From: Dallia pectoralis
Lineage: Eukaryota; Chordata; Actinopteri; Esociformes; Umbridae
Assembly (NCBI GenBank): GCA_029465975.1
Contig: CM055744.1
Location: 3,795,552 to 3,859,551, forward strand
Length of the DNA: 64,000 nt
Direction of reading: 5' to 3'
Below are positions 35,803 through 49,320 of the stretch, piece by piece (the stretch's first letter is position 1; each line of letters opens with the position of its first letter). Position numbers and translations under genes: made by a program. The notes under the pieces are model-generated. The model ran no database searches and was not told the DNA's origin. It saw only the letters and a list, made by a program, of their open reading frames with translations.

Positions 35803-37458
35803 CGCAGACACACAAAAAGCCTTACATGCAACACACACCAGGCAATCTATGATTTAACTGAGGTTGAACATTTTACTATATTTGCCAAAACAAGATTATC
35901 CACTTAGACTTTCAGTTTAGCAACCCAATGGTTAACCATTCTGAGAGGCTTTCCTTCTATGGAAACCTTGTATTTAACATGTGTATATCAGATTGTTCAT
36001 ATAATCACCCAATTCCAGACCATTTATTTCACTCAAAATTGAATTAGATGACATGTTCTTTCATACAATACTGGAAAGTGTTTGTAGTGTTTGTTTTACA
36101 GTATGTTCCTTCTTGAAATAAGTGATTTAGGTAAATTCATGCAGCCAACGTCTTGTGAAATCTTTGAGAATGTTATGCACCACTCATTTCCAACATCTCA
36201 CTTCTCTTCTCTGTCTCCTTATAGACACAGTCGCTCATGAGTGTTTGTGCCACTATATGCTTGTGTGAAAATGTTTAAATACATTTAATAGTGTTTTGTA
36301 CTTTTGCTCAGACTATTTTAAAAGAAAATGTACTTTTCCTCCATCTCAACCTTCATATTTTTCTCTTTCAGTTAAGCGTTCATACGTTCATTTGTTTGTG
36401 TGGTACAGATCTTTTATTAAGGTCGACTAAATGCACATGTTGCTGACAAAATTCCATGCTTGCTTCAAACTGAAACCCATCTCCAATCTCAAAGCTTTTC
36501 AGTCTAAACCAACGTCCCTCTTCCAGGAAATTTCTAATGCACCTGGTTTCTGTCAAGCGAAGCCACCACAAAAGGGCAGTTGACGCGTATCCTTTTAGTG
36601 GGTGCATGTTTTCACATTCCCTTTAGCTTTTCCTAACATGAACTTGGATGGGTGTGTTTGGGGCTCTGAAAGGGCTTTGGTTGAGAGGGTGAGTACATGA
36701 AAAGCAGTGACAGCATGACAATGCAGTCCTTTAGCATGGGGCTGATAGTGGGGCCAGTTTAACATTATCCCTGACAGGTTTCACATCTTGTGATTGAGGG
36801 AAATGATGGAGAGGTGTAGAAACATAGCGTCAAGAGTCGGTTTGATTATGCCGGTGAGACTGCTGAGAGATGGACGAGTTTTCAATTAATTTGGAACCTG
36901 GGAGTGGGTTCTCTCTCCTCTGTCCTGCTCGCCCTGGTTTTGTTCTTTTTAATTACGTTCAATAGACTTTATTGACAAGTTTTAATGACTTCCATTTTAC
37001 ACAGACATTAGAACAGGTCTCACAACCAGAGCTATGAGGCAACAACCATGATTAAAATTGTTGGATGGGCATTAGCATTAACAGTGACTACCATGATGGT
37101 GAAGATAATTAAATAGAGACTGGCCAACTGTTGCTTATGGTAGTAGTTGGCAATAGCAGTAGGCCAATATATATATTTATATAAATATAATCAACATTAG
37201 TAGGCCTGTCTCAACATAACTGAAAAGCTACATGACATGGTATTAAAATCAAAACATGACCATATTACAAACACTATTATTATGTTTTCACATTTTACCT
37301 TCTGTTTCTTTCTGGCAGGAGGCCACATTTTGACTAAAGAAACATTACACTTGTATTTCTTTCATATTTTTTCCGAAACCATGCCAACTAATTTCCGGCC
37401 ATAAAAATGTATCCTTATGTGACCTCACCAACTGAAGGTTTTCTGAACAACAGTGTGC
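35801..37458. other. Non-coding, nothing recognised
   Basis: Unique AT-rich sequence. No feature that I can name. Confidence 0.5.
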
Positions 37459-37680
37459 TATCAGATTACTTTATAGCTGCATTCGTATGCTATTTGGAAG
37501 TAAAAAGCACCAAGAAATCACACAAAGTAAGGTAATCAGATTCCCCTGTATGGCTGTGTTTGTATGCTAGTTGGCACAAGAAAGCACCAAGAAATCACAC
37601 AAAATAACGTAATCAGATTCCACTGTATAGCCGTGTTTGTGTGCCAGTTGGAACTAAAATACACCAAGACCTAGCAGACG
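37459..37680 (+). repeat. 75-77-bp imperfect tandem repeat, three copies
   Basis: TCAGATT recurs at about 37461, 37536 and 37613, with shared words AGCACCAAGAAATCACACAA and TGTTTGTATGCTAGTTGG. The third copy is truncated and more diverged (ACACCAAGACCTAGC). Confidence 0.85.
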
Positions 37681-38884
37681 AGGTTGAATGAGGCACTTAA
37701 TTAATGACCACATCCAGTCAGCAAGTAGGTCTGGATGGCCTTTATTTGCACATTCAAATCCATTTTTAATTTATAGTTGGTAAATAATGAATAGGAAAAA
37801 GATGTTATTTCACTGCCCTATGACTCAATAAGCATGAAGAGCTGAGATATTTGTCTTTTATTTTGTAGGTGTGTTTGTTTGCATCATTAGTGTGTGCACA
37901 AGCGAGCAGACAATGTCTAGTTTGGATTCCAGCATCTGCATTTGGAACCAGTTGCTATAGTGTCTGACAACATAAGGTACAAGAGTTGTCAAAGCAAGTC
38001 GAGCTGACCCTCGTGTTGCAGATATACTATAATTAAGTATATCAGTCATAATTAGGATTTTTTAAATGCTCACAAAATGAGAAACTACAAAGGACTGATT
38101 GACAGTTAAGGAGGCAGACGTGGATGTGTCAGCTACTACCATTTGCAAAAAACACAGCCAAACTTCAGAGGCTAGATGACAAGACGGCAAAACGTTAGTT
38201 AGCTTCAAAAACAAGCTGAGGCTAATAATACCAAAAAAGTTCTGCAGAGTTCTAAAAAGGTTCTGTGGACATGGGACAAATAAGAACATATACCAGAGTG
38301 GTGCCAATAGGAAATACTGGAGGGAAAACGAAACAGGCAAACCCGTTCATAGGTGAAATAAGTTGAAGTGTTTGTAACTCTCTCACTTTACTTCATTGAT
38401 TATATAAAAGCTGTCACTGCTGCTGTAGACTGAAGTAGAGAAATATCCTGTCAGCTTATCCAACCAGAAGCCTCAAAACACAGGAATAAACTGCTTTCAC
38501 TCTGCAGCAGGACAACGACACCACACCACGACAACAACTGCTAAAGCCACCAGTGGGTTTATCTGGACCGGATGAACAGGTAGAATGTTCTTCCAAGTCA
38601 ATCACCCAACCATGCATTTTACTTACTGGAGACTGAGTGCAAAACCCCCCATTAACAAACAAGAGTTGCAGTGTAGGCTTAGCAGAGAATCACCAGGGAA
38701 GATATCAAGTGCTTGCTGATGTGTCTTTCATTTCAAAAGGATTTGCCACCGAGTATTAAATATGAAAACTTGGTTAAAGATTGTGTCAATATGTCTAATT
38801 AATTTTGTCCTTTAAATGGGGCGACTATGTGTAAAAGCATCCTAACTTCTACATGGTACACGATATATGGATCACCACTACGTA
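37681..38884. other. Non-coding, nothing recognised
   Basis: No exon, RNA gene or known transposon seen. Confidence 0.5.
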
Positions 38885-38969
38885 AGTACTACTAGTACTA
38901 CATTACTACACTAGTACTACTACTACTACTACTACCACCACTGAATAATATCACTACTACTACTACGAT

Positions 38970-39041
<72 letters not shown>

Positions 39042-39226
39042 CACTACTAGTACTACTACTACTACTAGCACTACTACCTACTACCTCTAACACTACTAGT
39101 GCTAGTACTATTACTACTACTACCTCTAACACTACTACTACTACTACTACTACTAGTAGTACTAGTACTACTACTACCACCACTGAATAATATCACTGCT
39201 ACTACCTACTACTACTAATACTACTG
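38885..39226. repeat. (ACT)n trinucleotide repeat
   Basis: About 340 bp dominated by TAC/ACT triplets with interruptions (CTAGTA, ACCACC, TCTAAC). A CCACTGAATAATATCACT segment occurs twice (38938 and 39180), showing that a block of the array was duplicated. Poly-Ser and poly-Val frames through it are artefacts of the repeat. Confidence 0.97.
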
Positions 39227-39320
39227 GTGCCACTCATGCTGCCCGGGTCTAATTTTTCCTCCAGTAGTCCCTGTGTCTGGAGTTAATTATTGGGAGTGTT
39301 GGTGCATAATCTGCTGTAGG

Positions 39321-39392
39321 CCTACCTACCTGCCTGCCTGCCTGCCTGCCTACCTACCTACCTACCTACCTACCTACCTACCTACCTGCCTA

Positions 39393-39426
<34 letters not shown>

Positions 39427-39457
39427 TGCCTGTCTGCCTGTCTGCCTGTTTGCCTCC
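39321..39457. repeat. (CCTA/CCTG)n tetranucleotide repeat
   Basis: CCTA and CCTG units, with CCTGTCTG variants toward the right end. Confidence 0.97.
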
Positions 39458-39524
39458 CATCACATGCTTATCTGGCTCTAATGCAAATGAACATTCCCAA
39501 ATTCCCTGATAAAATACCCTCATT

Positions 39525-39575
39525 TACAATTACTTTTACATCGTTTAGCAGATGCTCTTATCCAGAGCGGCTGAA
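39525..39575 (+). repeat. Short interspersed fish repeat remnant
   Basis: CGTTTAGCAGATGCTCTTAT followed by CCAGAGCGGCT, the same common teleost word as at 9610-9680. Confidence 0.6.
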
Positions 39576-41418
39576 GACATGAGAAAGATTCTTCCCTCCA
39601 GATCATGTCAGGCCCGCGTGAGAATATCACAACACAAAACAACATTCTTCTTCACTTGTTTTCATTATGAAATAACACCTACACCATTTAGTGGGAAATC
39701 TCAGCGGATGTTCAGAAGAAATGGTCCAGACTTGTTGGAGTATATGATGATAAGTGCACTCAGTGTGGTATTGGACATTTGCCATTCACAGCGTTATGAA
39801 CGGATAACTGACTGGTGGCTAATAGATCCTCAATATGCGCTACATGTTGGTAGAAGATCACTATTTACACAGTTTTAGAATTGTCAGTTTGTACAACCTG
39901 TCAACCTATTGTAAATGTAATCAAATCAACCTCCACTATACTTTTATTCTACACAACTCTTATCCAGCGGCCGTTCAGATTGTGTCACCAATCTAAATGG
40001 AACATAAGTGATTGCATACCAAGCCTGGTTTTCACTAGTGACCCCTACCAGTTGACAAATGTATTATAACACACAGCAATTATTTACCTTCATGGCTTTT
40101 TCAGTACAAATGATAGCAATGCTGCTTTATGCACTGTCATGTATTTGCCATCTAGTACAATTAAATTGAGTATCAGTGAAATTAACCAAGTTCAGATCAT
40201 CATTCAATAATGAACTTCGAGAAAGCAAATTAAGTTTAAAAAAAAAGTTTCAAAGAAAGAAAAACCTGTAACTGCAAAATTACCATTGAATAGCCTGTTC
40301 TGTGGACACAGTCCCAGAACGCCACTTTCCTTTAAGCCAACGGCCCGGTTGTTTTCTTTTGTCTCGTTCACCCTCCCGCACACAACGTGGAATTAGTCGA
40401 CCCACAAAGAAACCGTTCAAGTGGCCTTTCATCAGCGCCGACATGGCCCACTGAGTTCCCAGTTGACACAGGCCCGGGCGAAACCCCAAACAGATGCTCT
40501 GTGGGGAACCCGACGGGAAGTGATCAGAACGACGCCTGCCTCATCTTTATGACGAGTCACATACACGGAGCCATGCGGAGCCTGTCTCAGCGCTTCAGTT
40601 AGATTACCTCAGGAGTGCTTAAGACTCCACTGTCTCAGCAGTGAGGCAGACCCCCTACCGCAGAACGCGCTGTGGAAATGACAGTATTCGTGTGATCTCA
40701 ACGATGGATTCGTGTGAATAGAATTACACTGGTATGAAATGTAGACCTTTGGAACAAGCTGCTGCATTTTTGCTAGGCACTACAGGGCCTTGATAATAAA
40801 CATGAAATCATGTGTTTTGTTAACTATAAAGCAGCCACAGACCAGCTGTTTCCTTTTGCAATTTATCATGCAAAACATCACCCTGTATCCTTATGAAGTA
40901 TATAATGTTCTGCATATCAATTATACCAGTCTGTGCCAGCCCTGCAGCCAAACAGGGGGTGTCGCCCAGCCCCTGTGTTTAGCTGAATCCTGTACTCCAC
41001 CAGCTTCCTCTCCCTGTTGTTCAGACATGTTTCTATTTTCCAACTTAGATCGGAATCTATGCATTAACCACATTCCTCTTATTCCAAAAAGTATGGGATT
41101 CCAGCATTCCTTACGATCCACAATTTTCCCGTTCACTCCTGGTTCTGATATAGCCACTATGCGTCCTCTTTGGAGTGTTCTTCCAAACCGGGTCAGATCC
41201 GAGAGAAAGATGTTGTGTAATGATCCTTCCGTTTTCACAGCGCTTAAATTTGCTCATGCTGTTACCTAATCTTTATTGGGCCATAATTTGTATTCTGTAT
41301 ATGATTATCTTTCCTCTCTCGGTCTTTGGGTATTTATGGGGCTTTGCCATTTTTGTTACTTTCGCACAGGCTTGTAAATAACAATAGCGAGGGGTTAAGA
41401 AAGGGCATTGCTGTATCA
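39576..41418. other. Non-coding, nothing recognised
   Basis: No family match. The overlapping frames at 40790-41269 (plus) and 40921-41238 (minus) look like shadows of unique DNA rather than exons. Confidence 0.5.
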
Positions 41419-41448
41419 CATGACAGACCCCGGGTACATATAGTAGAT
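41419..41448 (+). repeat. Isolated proto-unit of the 33-bp minisatellite
   Basis: GACAGACCCCGGGTACATAT continuing AGTAGAT closely matches the array units to the right (GACCAC.GGTACATATAGTATAT). It is separated from them by the truncated LTR at 41449-41757. Confidence 0.7.
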
Positions 41449-41757
41449 TCTCACAAATGGGTGAGCTGTGTTGTCACAGGGTGTTTGGGGGAGAGCACTT
41501 CTGTGTATCTTGTTGATTAGGAGCACAGCTGTTTTGGGTTTAGCTAAGCACCGGGCATTACGTTTCATGTCGGTGAGTGTTTTGTATGTTCGTTTTTACA
41601 GTTTTGAGACGTGAAAGTCACCTTTTAGCGCCATTTGATTTATTCAGTATATGTTTTTTTCGTTCCTGCTACGTGATTGTTTTCTTTTGTGTGACAAAAA
41701 TGTCAACTGAACGTGATTACTTGCACTGTCTGTCTTACTCCTGCACTACACCTGCCA
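41449..41757 (+). mobile_element. Truncated LTR, same family as 59444-59836
   Basis: Shares with the LTR at 59.4 kb the words TGGGTGAGCTGTGTTG, GGGAGAGCAC, GGAGCACAGCTGT, AGCACCGGGCAT, GGTGAGTGTTT, TAGCGC.ATTTGATTT and CACTACACCTGC. About 70 bp present in that copy, including its TATA-like TATTTAAAG, are missing here after CACCGGGCA. The 3' end stops after CACCTGCCACAG instead of running to GTGACA, exactly where the minisatellite begins. Confidence 0.75.
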
Positions 41758-41761
41758 CAGG

Positions 41762-43985
41762 TAAACATTATAGACCACGGGAATATATAGTATATAAACA
41801 TTATATACCACGGGAATATATAGTATATAAACATTATATACCACGGGTAGATATAGTATATACACATTATAGACCACAGGTTCATATAGTATATAGACAT
41901 TATATACCACTGGTACATATAGTATATACACATTATATACCACAGGTTCATATAGTATATACACATTATAGACCACAGGTTCATATAGTATATACACATT
42001 ATAGACCACAGGTTCATATAGTATATACACATTATAGACCACAGGTTCATATAGTATATACACATTATAGACCACAGGTTCATATAGTATATACACGTTA
42101 TAGACCACAGGTACATATCGTATATATGCATTATAGACCACAGGTACATATAGTATATATGCATTATAGACCACAGGTACATATAGTATATACACATTAT
42201 ATACCACAGGTTCATATCGTATATATGCATTATAGACCACAGGTACATATAGTATATATGCATTATAGACCACAGGTACATATAGTATATACACATTATA
42301 TACCACAGGTTCATATAGTATATACACGTTATAGACCACAGGTACATATAGTATATACACATTATAGACCACAGGTTCATATAGTATATACACGTTATAG
42401 ACCACAGGTACATATAGTATATACACGTTATAGACCACAGCTACATATAGTATATAGACATTATATACCACTGGTACATATAGTATATACACATTATATA
42501 CCACTGGTACATATAGTATATACACATTATATACCACTGGTACATATAGTATATACACATTATAGACCACAGGTTCATATAGTATATACACGTTATAGAC
42601 CACAGGTACATATAGTATATACACGTTATAGACCACAGCTACATATAGTATATAGACATTATATACCACTGGTACATATAGTATATACACATTATAGACT
42701 ACAGGTTCATATAGTATATACACATTATAGACCACAGGTTCATATAGTATATACACATTATAGACCACAGGTTCATATAGTATATACACATTATAGACCA
42801 CAGCTACATATAGTATATAGACATTATATACCACTGGTACATATAGTATATACACATTATAGACCACAGGTACATATAGTATATATGCATTATAGACCAC
42901 AGGTACATATAGTATATACACATTATATACCACAGGTTCATATAGTATATACACGTTATAGACCACAGGTACATATAGTATATACACATTATAGACTACA
43001 GGTTCATATAGTATATACACATTATAGACCACAGGTTCATATAGTATATACACGTTATAGACCACAGCTACATATAGTATATAGACATTATATACCACTG
43101 GTACATATAGTATATACACATTATATACCACTGGTACATATAGTATATACACATTATAGACTACAGGTTCATATAGTATATACACATTATAGACCACAGG
43201 TTCATATAGTATATACACATTATAGACCACAGGTTCATATAGTATATACACATTATAGACCACAGCTACATATAGTATATAGACATTATATACCACTGGT
43301 ACATATAGTATATACACATTATAGACCACAGGTACATATAGTATATACGCATTATAGACCACAGGTTCATATAGTATATATGCATTATAGACCACGGATA
43401 CATATAGTTTATACACATTATAGACCACAGCTACATATAGTATATACACATTATATACCACAGTTACATATAGTATATACACATTATAGACCACAGGTTC
43501 ATATAGTATATACACGTTATAGACCACAGGTACATATAGTATATACACATTATAGACCACAGGTTCATATAGTATATACACGTTATAGACCACAGGTACA
43601 TATAGTATATACACGTTATAGACCACAGCTACATATAGTATATAGACATTATATACCACTGGTACATATAGTATATACACATTATATACCACTGGTACAT
43701 ATAGTATATACACATTATAGACCACAGGTTCATATAGTATATACACATTATAGACCACAGGTACATACAGTATATACACATTATAGACCACAGGTACACA
43801 TAGTATATACACATTATAGACCACAGGTTCATATAGTATATACACATTATAGACCACAGGTTCATATAGTATATACACATTATAGACCACAGGTTCATAT
43901 AGTATATACACATTATAGACCACAGGTTCATATAGTATATACACATTATAGACCACAGGTTCATATAGTATATTTGCATTATAGA
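41762..43985 (+). repeat. 33-bp minisatellite, about 67 copies
   Basis: Units of 33 bp around CATTATAGACCACAGG followed by TTCATATAGTATATACA, with recurrent variants TATACCACTGGTACAT, CACGTTATAGAC, ATGCATTATAG and CACAGCTACAT. Variant blocks recur in the same order, so multi-unit segments were duplicated. As 33 is divisible by three and the unit has no stop in several frames, an 11-residue repeat reads open across the whole array on the plus strand (THYRPQVHIVY) and in a minus frame (EPVVYNVYILY). The first units at the left edge are the most diverged. Confidence 0.97.
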
Positions 43986-45779
43986 TCATGGGTTCATACA
44001 TACAAAAACACATTGGGCACCACGTAAGTATCCAGAATTTACACACATTTCAATCTTGAAATATGTGAAGAACAATTATTTGGGCAGCTCAAAATCCACA
44101 AATTCATGTAAATCGGTAGAGATGGTAAATCCAGATGTTAATTTTTTCTCCATTACATTTTATTGTCATTTAACTTGCTAGTTAACTTCACTGACAGGTT
44201 CTGGACATCCAATTGAAGGGTAACGTTCAATTATCTGGTGCCTGAATGTCTCAGACTCAGGACTTTCCGCTGATTTCTACATTTACAACACATCCCCATA
44301 AACGGACTAGCAGGCTAAGGGGAATATTAGCTATGTAATTTAGCGGTCTGTGGACAGATGGATTGTGCTTTCTGATATCTAGGAAGAAAGGGGACGTTTT
44401 CAGGTGAGCCTGTTTCACTTTGAGACATCAACCAAGATAGATAATGATTTGAATCAGAGCACCTCTGACAGGGCAAAGATGATATCTGTAGCCGATCATG
44501 GTGAAGAAAAATCGACTACATTATCTGCACTTCAATCTCAAACATCTGACTGAGACTGACAATTCAATCAGATTTTTTGCTTTCTCAGACTTGCCCCAAC
44601 GCTGTCTGTCCCTTTGCTGTCACGCTTGACAAATAACATTGAAGGTTTTGACTTAGTGAGCCAGTTCGGTTGTCAGCCTGTTTGCTTAAACCTTAGGACA
44701 GAAAAATCAGGAAATAAATATTTGCAACAGAGGATAGAATAGATACAGCCGTGACTCTTGAAGGGGTGATTTTGTTCAGCAAACGGCACGTTCATTACCT
44801 AGACTGTCAACATCACAGACGGACTGGATGACCCAGAGGGTTCAGTCGGTCTCACTGCTGCACTCATTATCATCAGGAGGGAACATTCCTAACTGGCCAT
44901 AACGGCTTCTGTATTACTCATTTGCTCAGTCTTACTCTATGACTCGCAGTTGCCTTGCCACCAAGGGGACGTCCCTTTGACGCTATCTAAACCGTCTAAT
45001 TGAGCTGTCTGTTGTGTGTCCAATCTCTGTTTTTGCTCGAATGCGGCAGAGAGACGATTTGACTTTAAAAACGTTACTGGATCGGAATATTCAAGTACAA
45101 GGGAGCTTAGAAGAATAGGAAATCTTCTTGAAACAAGACATTTCAGCTTTTCCAGTCCACTACAAAGAATTTCTAGAATTTCTTTGTTTTTTAGTTCCTG
45201 TTAGTTTACTGATTCCACCCATTAGAAATTATCAATGTCATGGCATGCATACGTAGATTCCATCTTAAAATGCAGCATCTCATTTGAGGTAGACAACCAT
45301 GGAGCTAATATGCAGACTCCACTTCCCTGGCCCAGTTGTGTCGGTGCTATTGCTATTGCCAGAGGCCAGGTTGTCAGTGAAGACATTGGCCATGGTGGTC
45401 TTAGAGATAACAGCGAAGTGCAAACTCCTTTGAGCCTTTCCCTTGAGACTGCTTTAGCGTGACCGAGTGAATTATCAAGACTAGAAAGCCCTTAAGTGAA
45501 GTCGAGAAGATTTTGGAACATTTACCTCACGTTAATTTATGCCCCTTTTTTCTGCTTTTCTGGCTGACTCCGCTGGACAGGCCTGTGGCGTGTTGTGTTA
45601 GGTCAGATTAACCTTAAAATATTACTATTGAAAGAGCCTTTGGGTGTATCTTTGTAAAGTGGCAACAAATACAAACGGCACAATATGTCATATGGCTGTA
45701 TCGGTATTGGTTTGACCTTGTTTGAATTTTAAGGAGCGAAGACATACTTCAATGTGACTTCCTTTGTATTTTTTTGCCC
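43986..45779. other. Non-coding, nothing recognised
   Basis: Unique sequence, no credible exon or transposon. Confidence 0.5.
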
Positions 45780-46112
45780 CTGAGATGTTTGACTAATGAT
45801 GTGAGATGTCCATCCCTGCAGAATGTTTGAGGTAGCTGGCAGGCTGGTACGTCTGTGGGGAGATGTGAAGCAGGGGAGACACACAGCCCATATAGAAGAT
45901 ATTGGGAATTGTACATGCTGACACTGAGCAAGAGCAGCTGTTGTTTTGTGAGGCTTGAGAATCTGACACAAGCCGCAGGACGTACAGTCTTTGTTGTGCT
46001 TTCTTAAGAAGAGAGGAGATGTTCAGATCCCCACATGAGGTCCTGGGTGATGGTGTTGTCCAGGAAGCCAAAGGACTCCACTTTGTTGACTTGGGAGCCC
46101 TCCAGGACAATG
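45780..46112 (-). mobile_element. LINE scrap, same family as 18590-19490
   Basis: TACAGTCTTTGTTGTGCTTT and GAGGTCCTGGGTGATGGTGT parallel 18975-19100 closely. The minus strand reads a broken version of the FLDNTITQDL / KKAQQRLYVLR region, then a diverged C-terminal part. Frameshifts split it. Confidence 0.78.
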
Positions 46113-49100
46113 CAAAGAACTACATGTGAAGTTGCCATGAGCTAGTTTAAAAGAGTTACCAACACAATTAGAAAAGTATATCTTGGCTTTTAGCCAATCG
46201 ACATTCAGGATTTACCCTCTTTTAATAAAATGGGGACTTACAACTCCAGACTGGCTAAAAGAAAAGAACCGTTGTTTGTATCATTGCATCATCTAGACAG
46301 GACATGACAGAAAACAAAGAAGACACGCATAAAATGAGGGCATTATAAGCAATGTTACAACACCAAAAGATATATTATAATAACCATACCATAGTAATCA
46401 TATTATATAGTAGTCAGGGTCAATTAGTTTGAATAAAGAACTAGATATCCTGTTGTTTATGTTGTTAGAATTGAGAATATTCTGTGTCCTGGATATACAG
46501 TAAGCTCCTGTGGGTGAGGTAGGCAAAACTAATGTTTCTGACTAATTAGTAGAATAGCGGCTTCAGTACTGAGACACATTTTGAGTGGGAAAGAAGGACA
46601 ACACCCTTTTTTAACTACTTCAACCTCTTCATCTTAATTAGCTCCAGTCCTGACTCCCAAGTTCACCCACTTACGTGCTCTGGCATTGAAAAGGACAAAA
46701 CTAAGTCGTTCAGACAAGATACATTCAACAGTCACGGTTACATTTTTTTGCCTTGGGCTTTGAGGCTTCCAAAGACCTCCTAAGCCTGTGACGTTATGAT
46801 ATGTTAACATCATATCTTATTTTCAGTGCATAGCCTAAAAGCTTTTTTCTTTACCGTTAACTTTCCCCATATTAATGGCAAGTTCATCAGAGGTACAATA
46901 GAACATTTCAAATATGTATGTGGATTAGGACTAGAGATCTATGGTTTTGACATGTTTACTTAAGTATTATATGTCCATACTAATAATGATCCGTAAATGT
47001 ATTTACAAAATTACACAATCACTGATTGAGAACTGATATGTTGTGTCCATTTAAAACATGTACACAGGGATATTAAAAACAAAAGTCCTTCAAAAAGCAA
47101 TCTTTATGATTATGTTTTTTAAATAAAGTGTGGTAAAAGTGTCCAGTGATGAGCTTACCACTTCAAATAAATATTGAGTGCATTAGTCGGTGACATTATG
47201 ATGATCAAATATGAATTATGTAGCTCTTATCTATCAAAATCTCATAATATGAGTTGTAATCACAGTCAATAACAATGAAAAAAACGAAAATAAAGTACAA
47301 GACTAAAAACAACATTATGCAAATGTGTAAAGAGATGTTTAAGCCTTTAAACTAGAGATCATTGCTGGTATATTTTTGTAGGTGCTATGCCAGGAAATCT
47401 AGTGTGAAAGAAAGGTCTTCCAAAAGTAAAGCTCATTTCTGATTGGCAGAGAGAGAATGAGAACTTAACATCCCTTACAAAATATACTGGTAGGGAATCC
47501 CTTAAATACAGCTTGTTGCAACGTAAAGTGTATTCCAGTACTCATGGATTACAAGTGAAGATTGTGTTGCTATGCCTTCCACTCTTGTATTTATTCCCGT
47601 GTGACTCAACATGACTGTACTGTTGTCATGCTGAAATTGCCCACAGTGCACCAAGCTCCGTGTCTTTGCCATGGCAACGCTCAGGTGATTAAGCGGAGGG
47701 AATATTGGCAGATCTGTTTCATTCCTTGCCGGTCGTTAACTTAACTCGGATCAGGTGCTCACTTAATTGACAGCTAATGTCTGTCACATGTTAGTCTGCA
47801 AATAGGCTTAGCAAGTCAAAGCTCTCAGCTGAACCATTTGACTTGAGCCTGAAGTCCATGCTTCACGTTCAGGAGTTTAGACCAAGCCGGTGTACATTAG
47901 ATGAAGTTCATTGAACATTCATTGTGATTTAGCGTGTGATCCGCGACACCTGTTCTATCCAACCAGAGCCAATTAGGCAGGTTAGGACTTGATTGTCTCT
48001 GCAGTCTCCCAGGCTGACGAGCAGCCTTCATTCTGCACGGGTAGACGTGCCAAATTGGTCCCGCATTGGTCTATCCTTGTCTGTGTGTGGGAGGACAATA
48101 CCGTGCAGTCACGGAAGATAAACAGGCAGATTTGAGGGCTTAGAACAAGTGCTGATGTTCTTCAAATGCTTGATATGATCAGACCCTGTGATTATGTTGG
48201 CACTGCATTCCTGACTGGAGCAGCCACTGATTCTACAGGGACCGCATATTCCTCCGCCCAGTTTGTGCTGGATGCTAAAACCGGTGTTCTCATCAGTCAA
48301 ATATACTTTCCCTGTATTACTCGCATATGCGTCAATGCAGGTAGTTTACATGAAGGGGAAGTGCCGTCGTTCTTTTGGATTTAAGTGTACATGAATTGCT
48401 TAGCGCTACGATGTTTTACGAAGCACTCAAGTTTCATAGGATAACTAACAATATAACTGCCTTTTTTCATACAAGATGAGACTTTTGTCAGGTTAGAATA
48501 CGCCCTTCAAGCATTATGTTAAGGGGTTGTTGAGGAGCAGTAGTGCTGAGATGCACGACTTTTCAACGTTTCTGGGCAGGTGTTGGATTTTTTAAGCACC
48601 TCTACAAAAATAACAGAAACGAGATCGATTGAATTTATTACCAAAAATTCCAACGGAAGAACAATTTACGAAATAATAATAAAAAGTTAAATTAAAAATA
48701 AATCACAGATCAAGGCATATCACAGATTAAAAATCACTTGATGATGATGTAATTTTGCATAAACTCTAATTCAGATCAACCTACAATAGAGTAAATATTG
48801 TTTTTCTTATATTAGCACAGAACCAATGGAAATCGACCCAGAACTGTGATATTAGAAGCACAATGCTCCAATTAGCTTCATTGGATTACATGTTGCCGTG
48901 GTATAAAATCTATCCAAAAATAGATCTTGTTCTGTAGTTTGGTAAAATCTGGTTTCCTGTGAATCAAATGGAAATGAATGAGTTAAATTTATTTGTAATT
49001 TTAGAACATAAAATATACAAAAACATTACATGAAAGTAATGTTTACTGTATCTAGTTAACTGTCTCCAAGTGTTTTCTTCATGCAGGCTTTTCTTTCAAA

Positions 49101-49320
49101 GTGTCTCTGGCCAGCTGCGAGGGCTTTACATGATGGAAAGCTCTGTTTGATAAGAGTATTCATAGTCTACAAACCCAGCAGCATGGGAGACAATAGGTCA
49201 CAGGGTCAGATAGAGAGTCAATTAGGAGGAGCCTCAGATGTCACATTGATGTGCAGTATGAAGGAAACAGCATAACAAGAATGTGCCCTCCAGAGGACCA
49301 CATCAACTTCACCATTGTAT
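46113..49320. other. Non-coding, possible conserved segment
   Basis: No gene recognised. 47640-48080 is non-repetitive and balanced in composition, and may be a conserved non-coding element. This cannot be tested without alignment. Confidence 0.45.

Noticed and set aside
38932..39183. Poly-Ser/poly-Val protein
   Set aside because: It is a translation of an (ACT)n simple repeat.
41577..44027. 816-codon plus-strand frame as a real gene
   Set aside because: It begins at a GTG, consists almost wholly of a 33-bp satellite that is equally open on the other strand, and the LTR upstream lacks its TATA segment.
41746..44046. 766-codon minus-strand frame as a real gene
   Set aside because: Mirror image of the same satellite, with no domain and no promoter signal.
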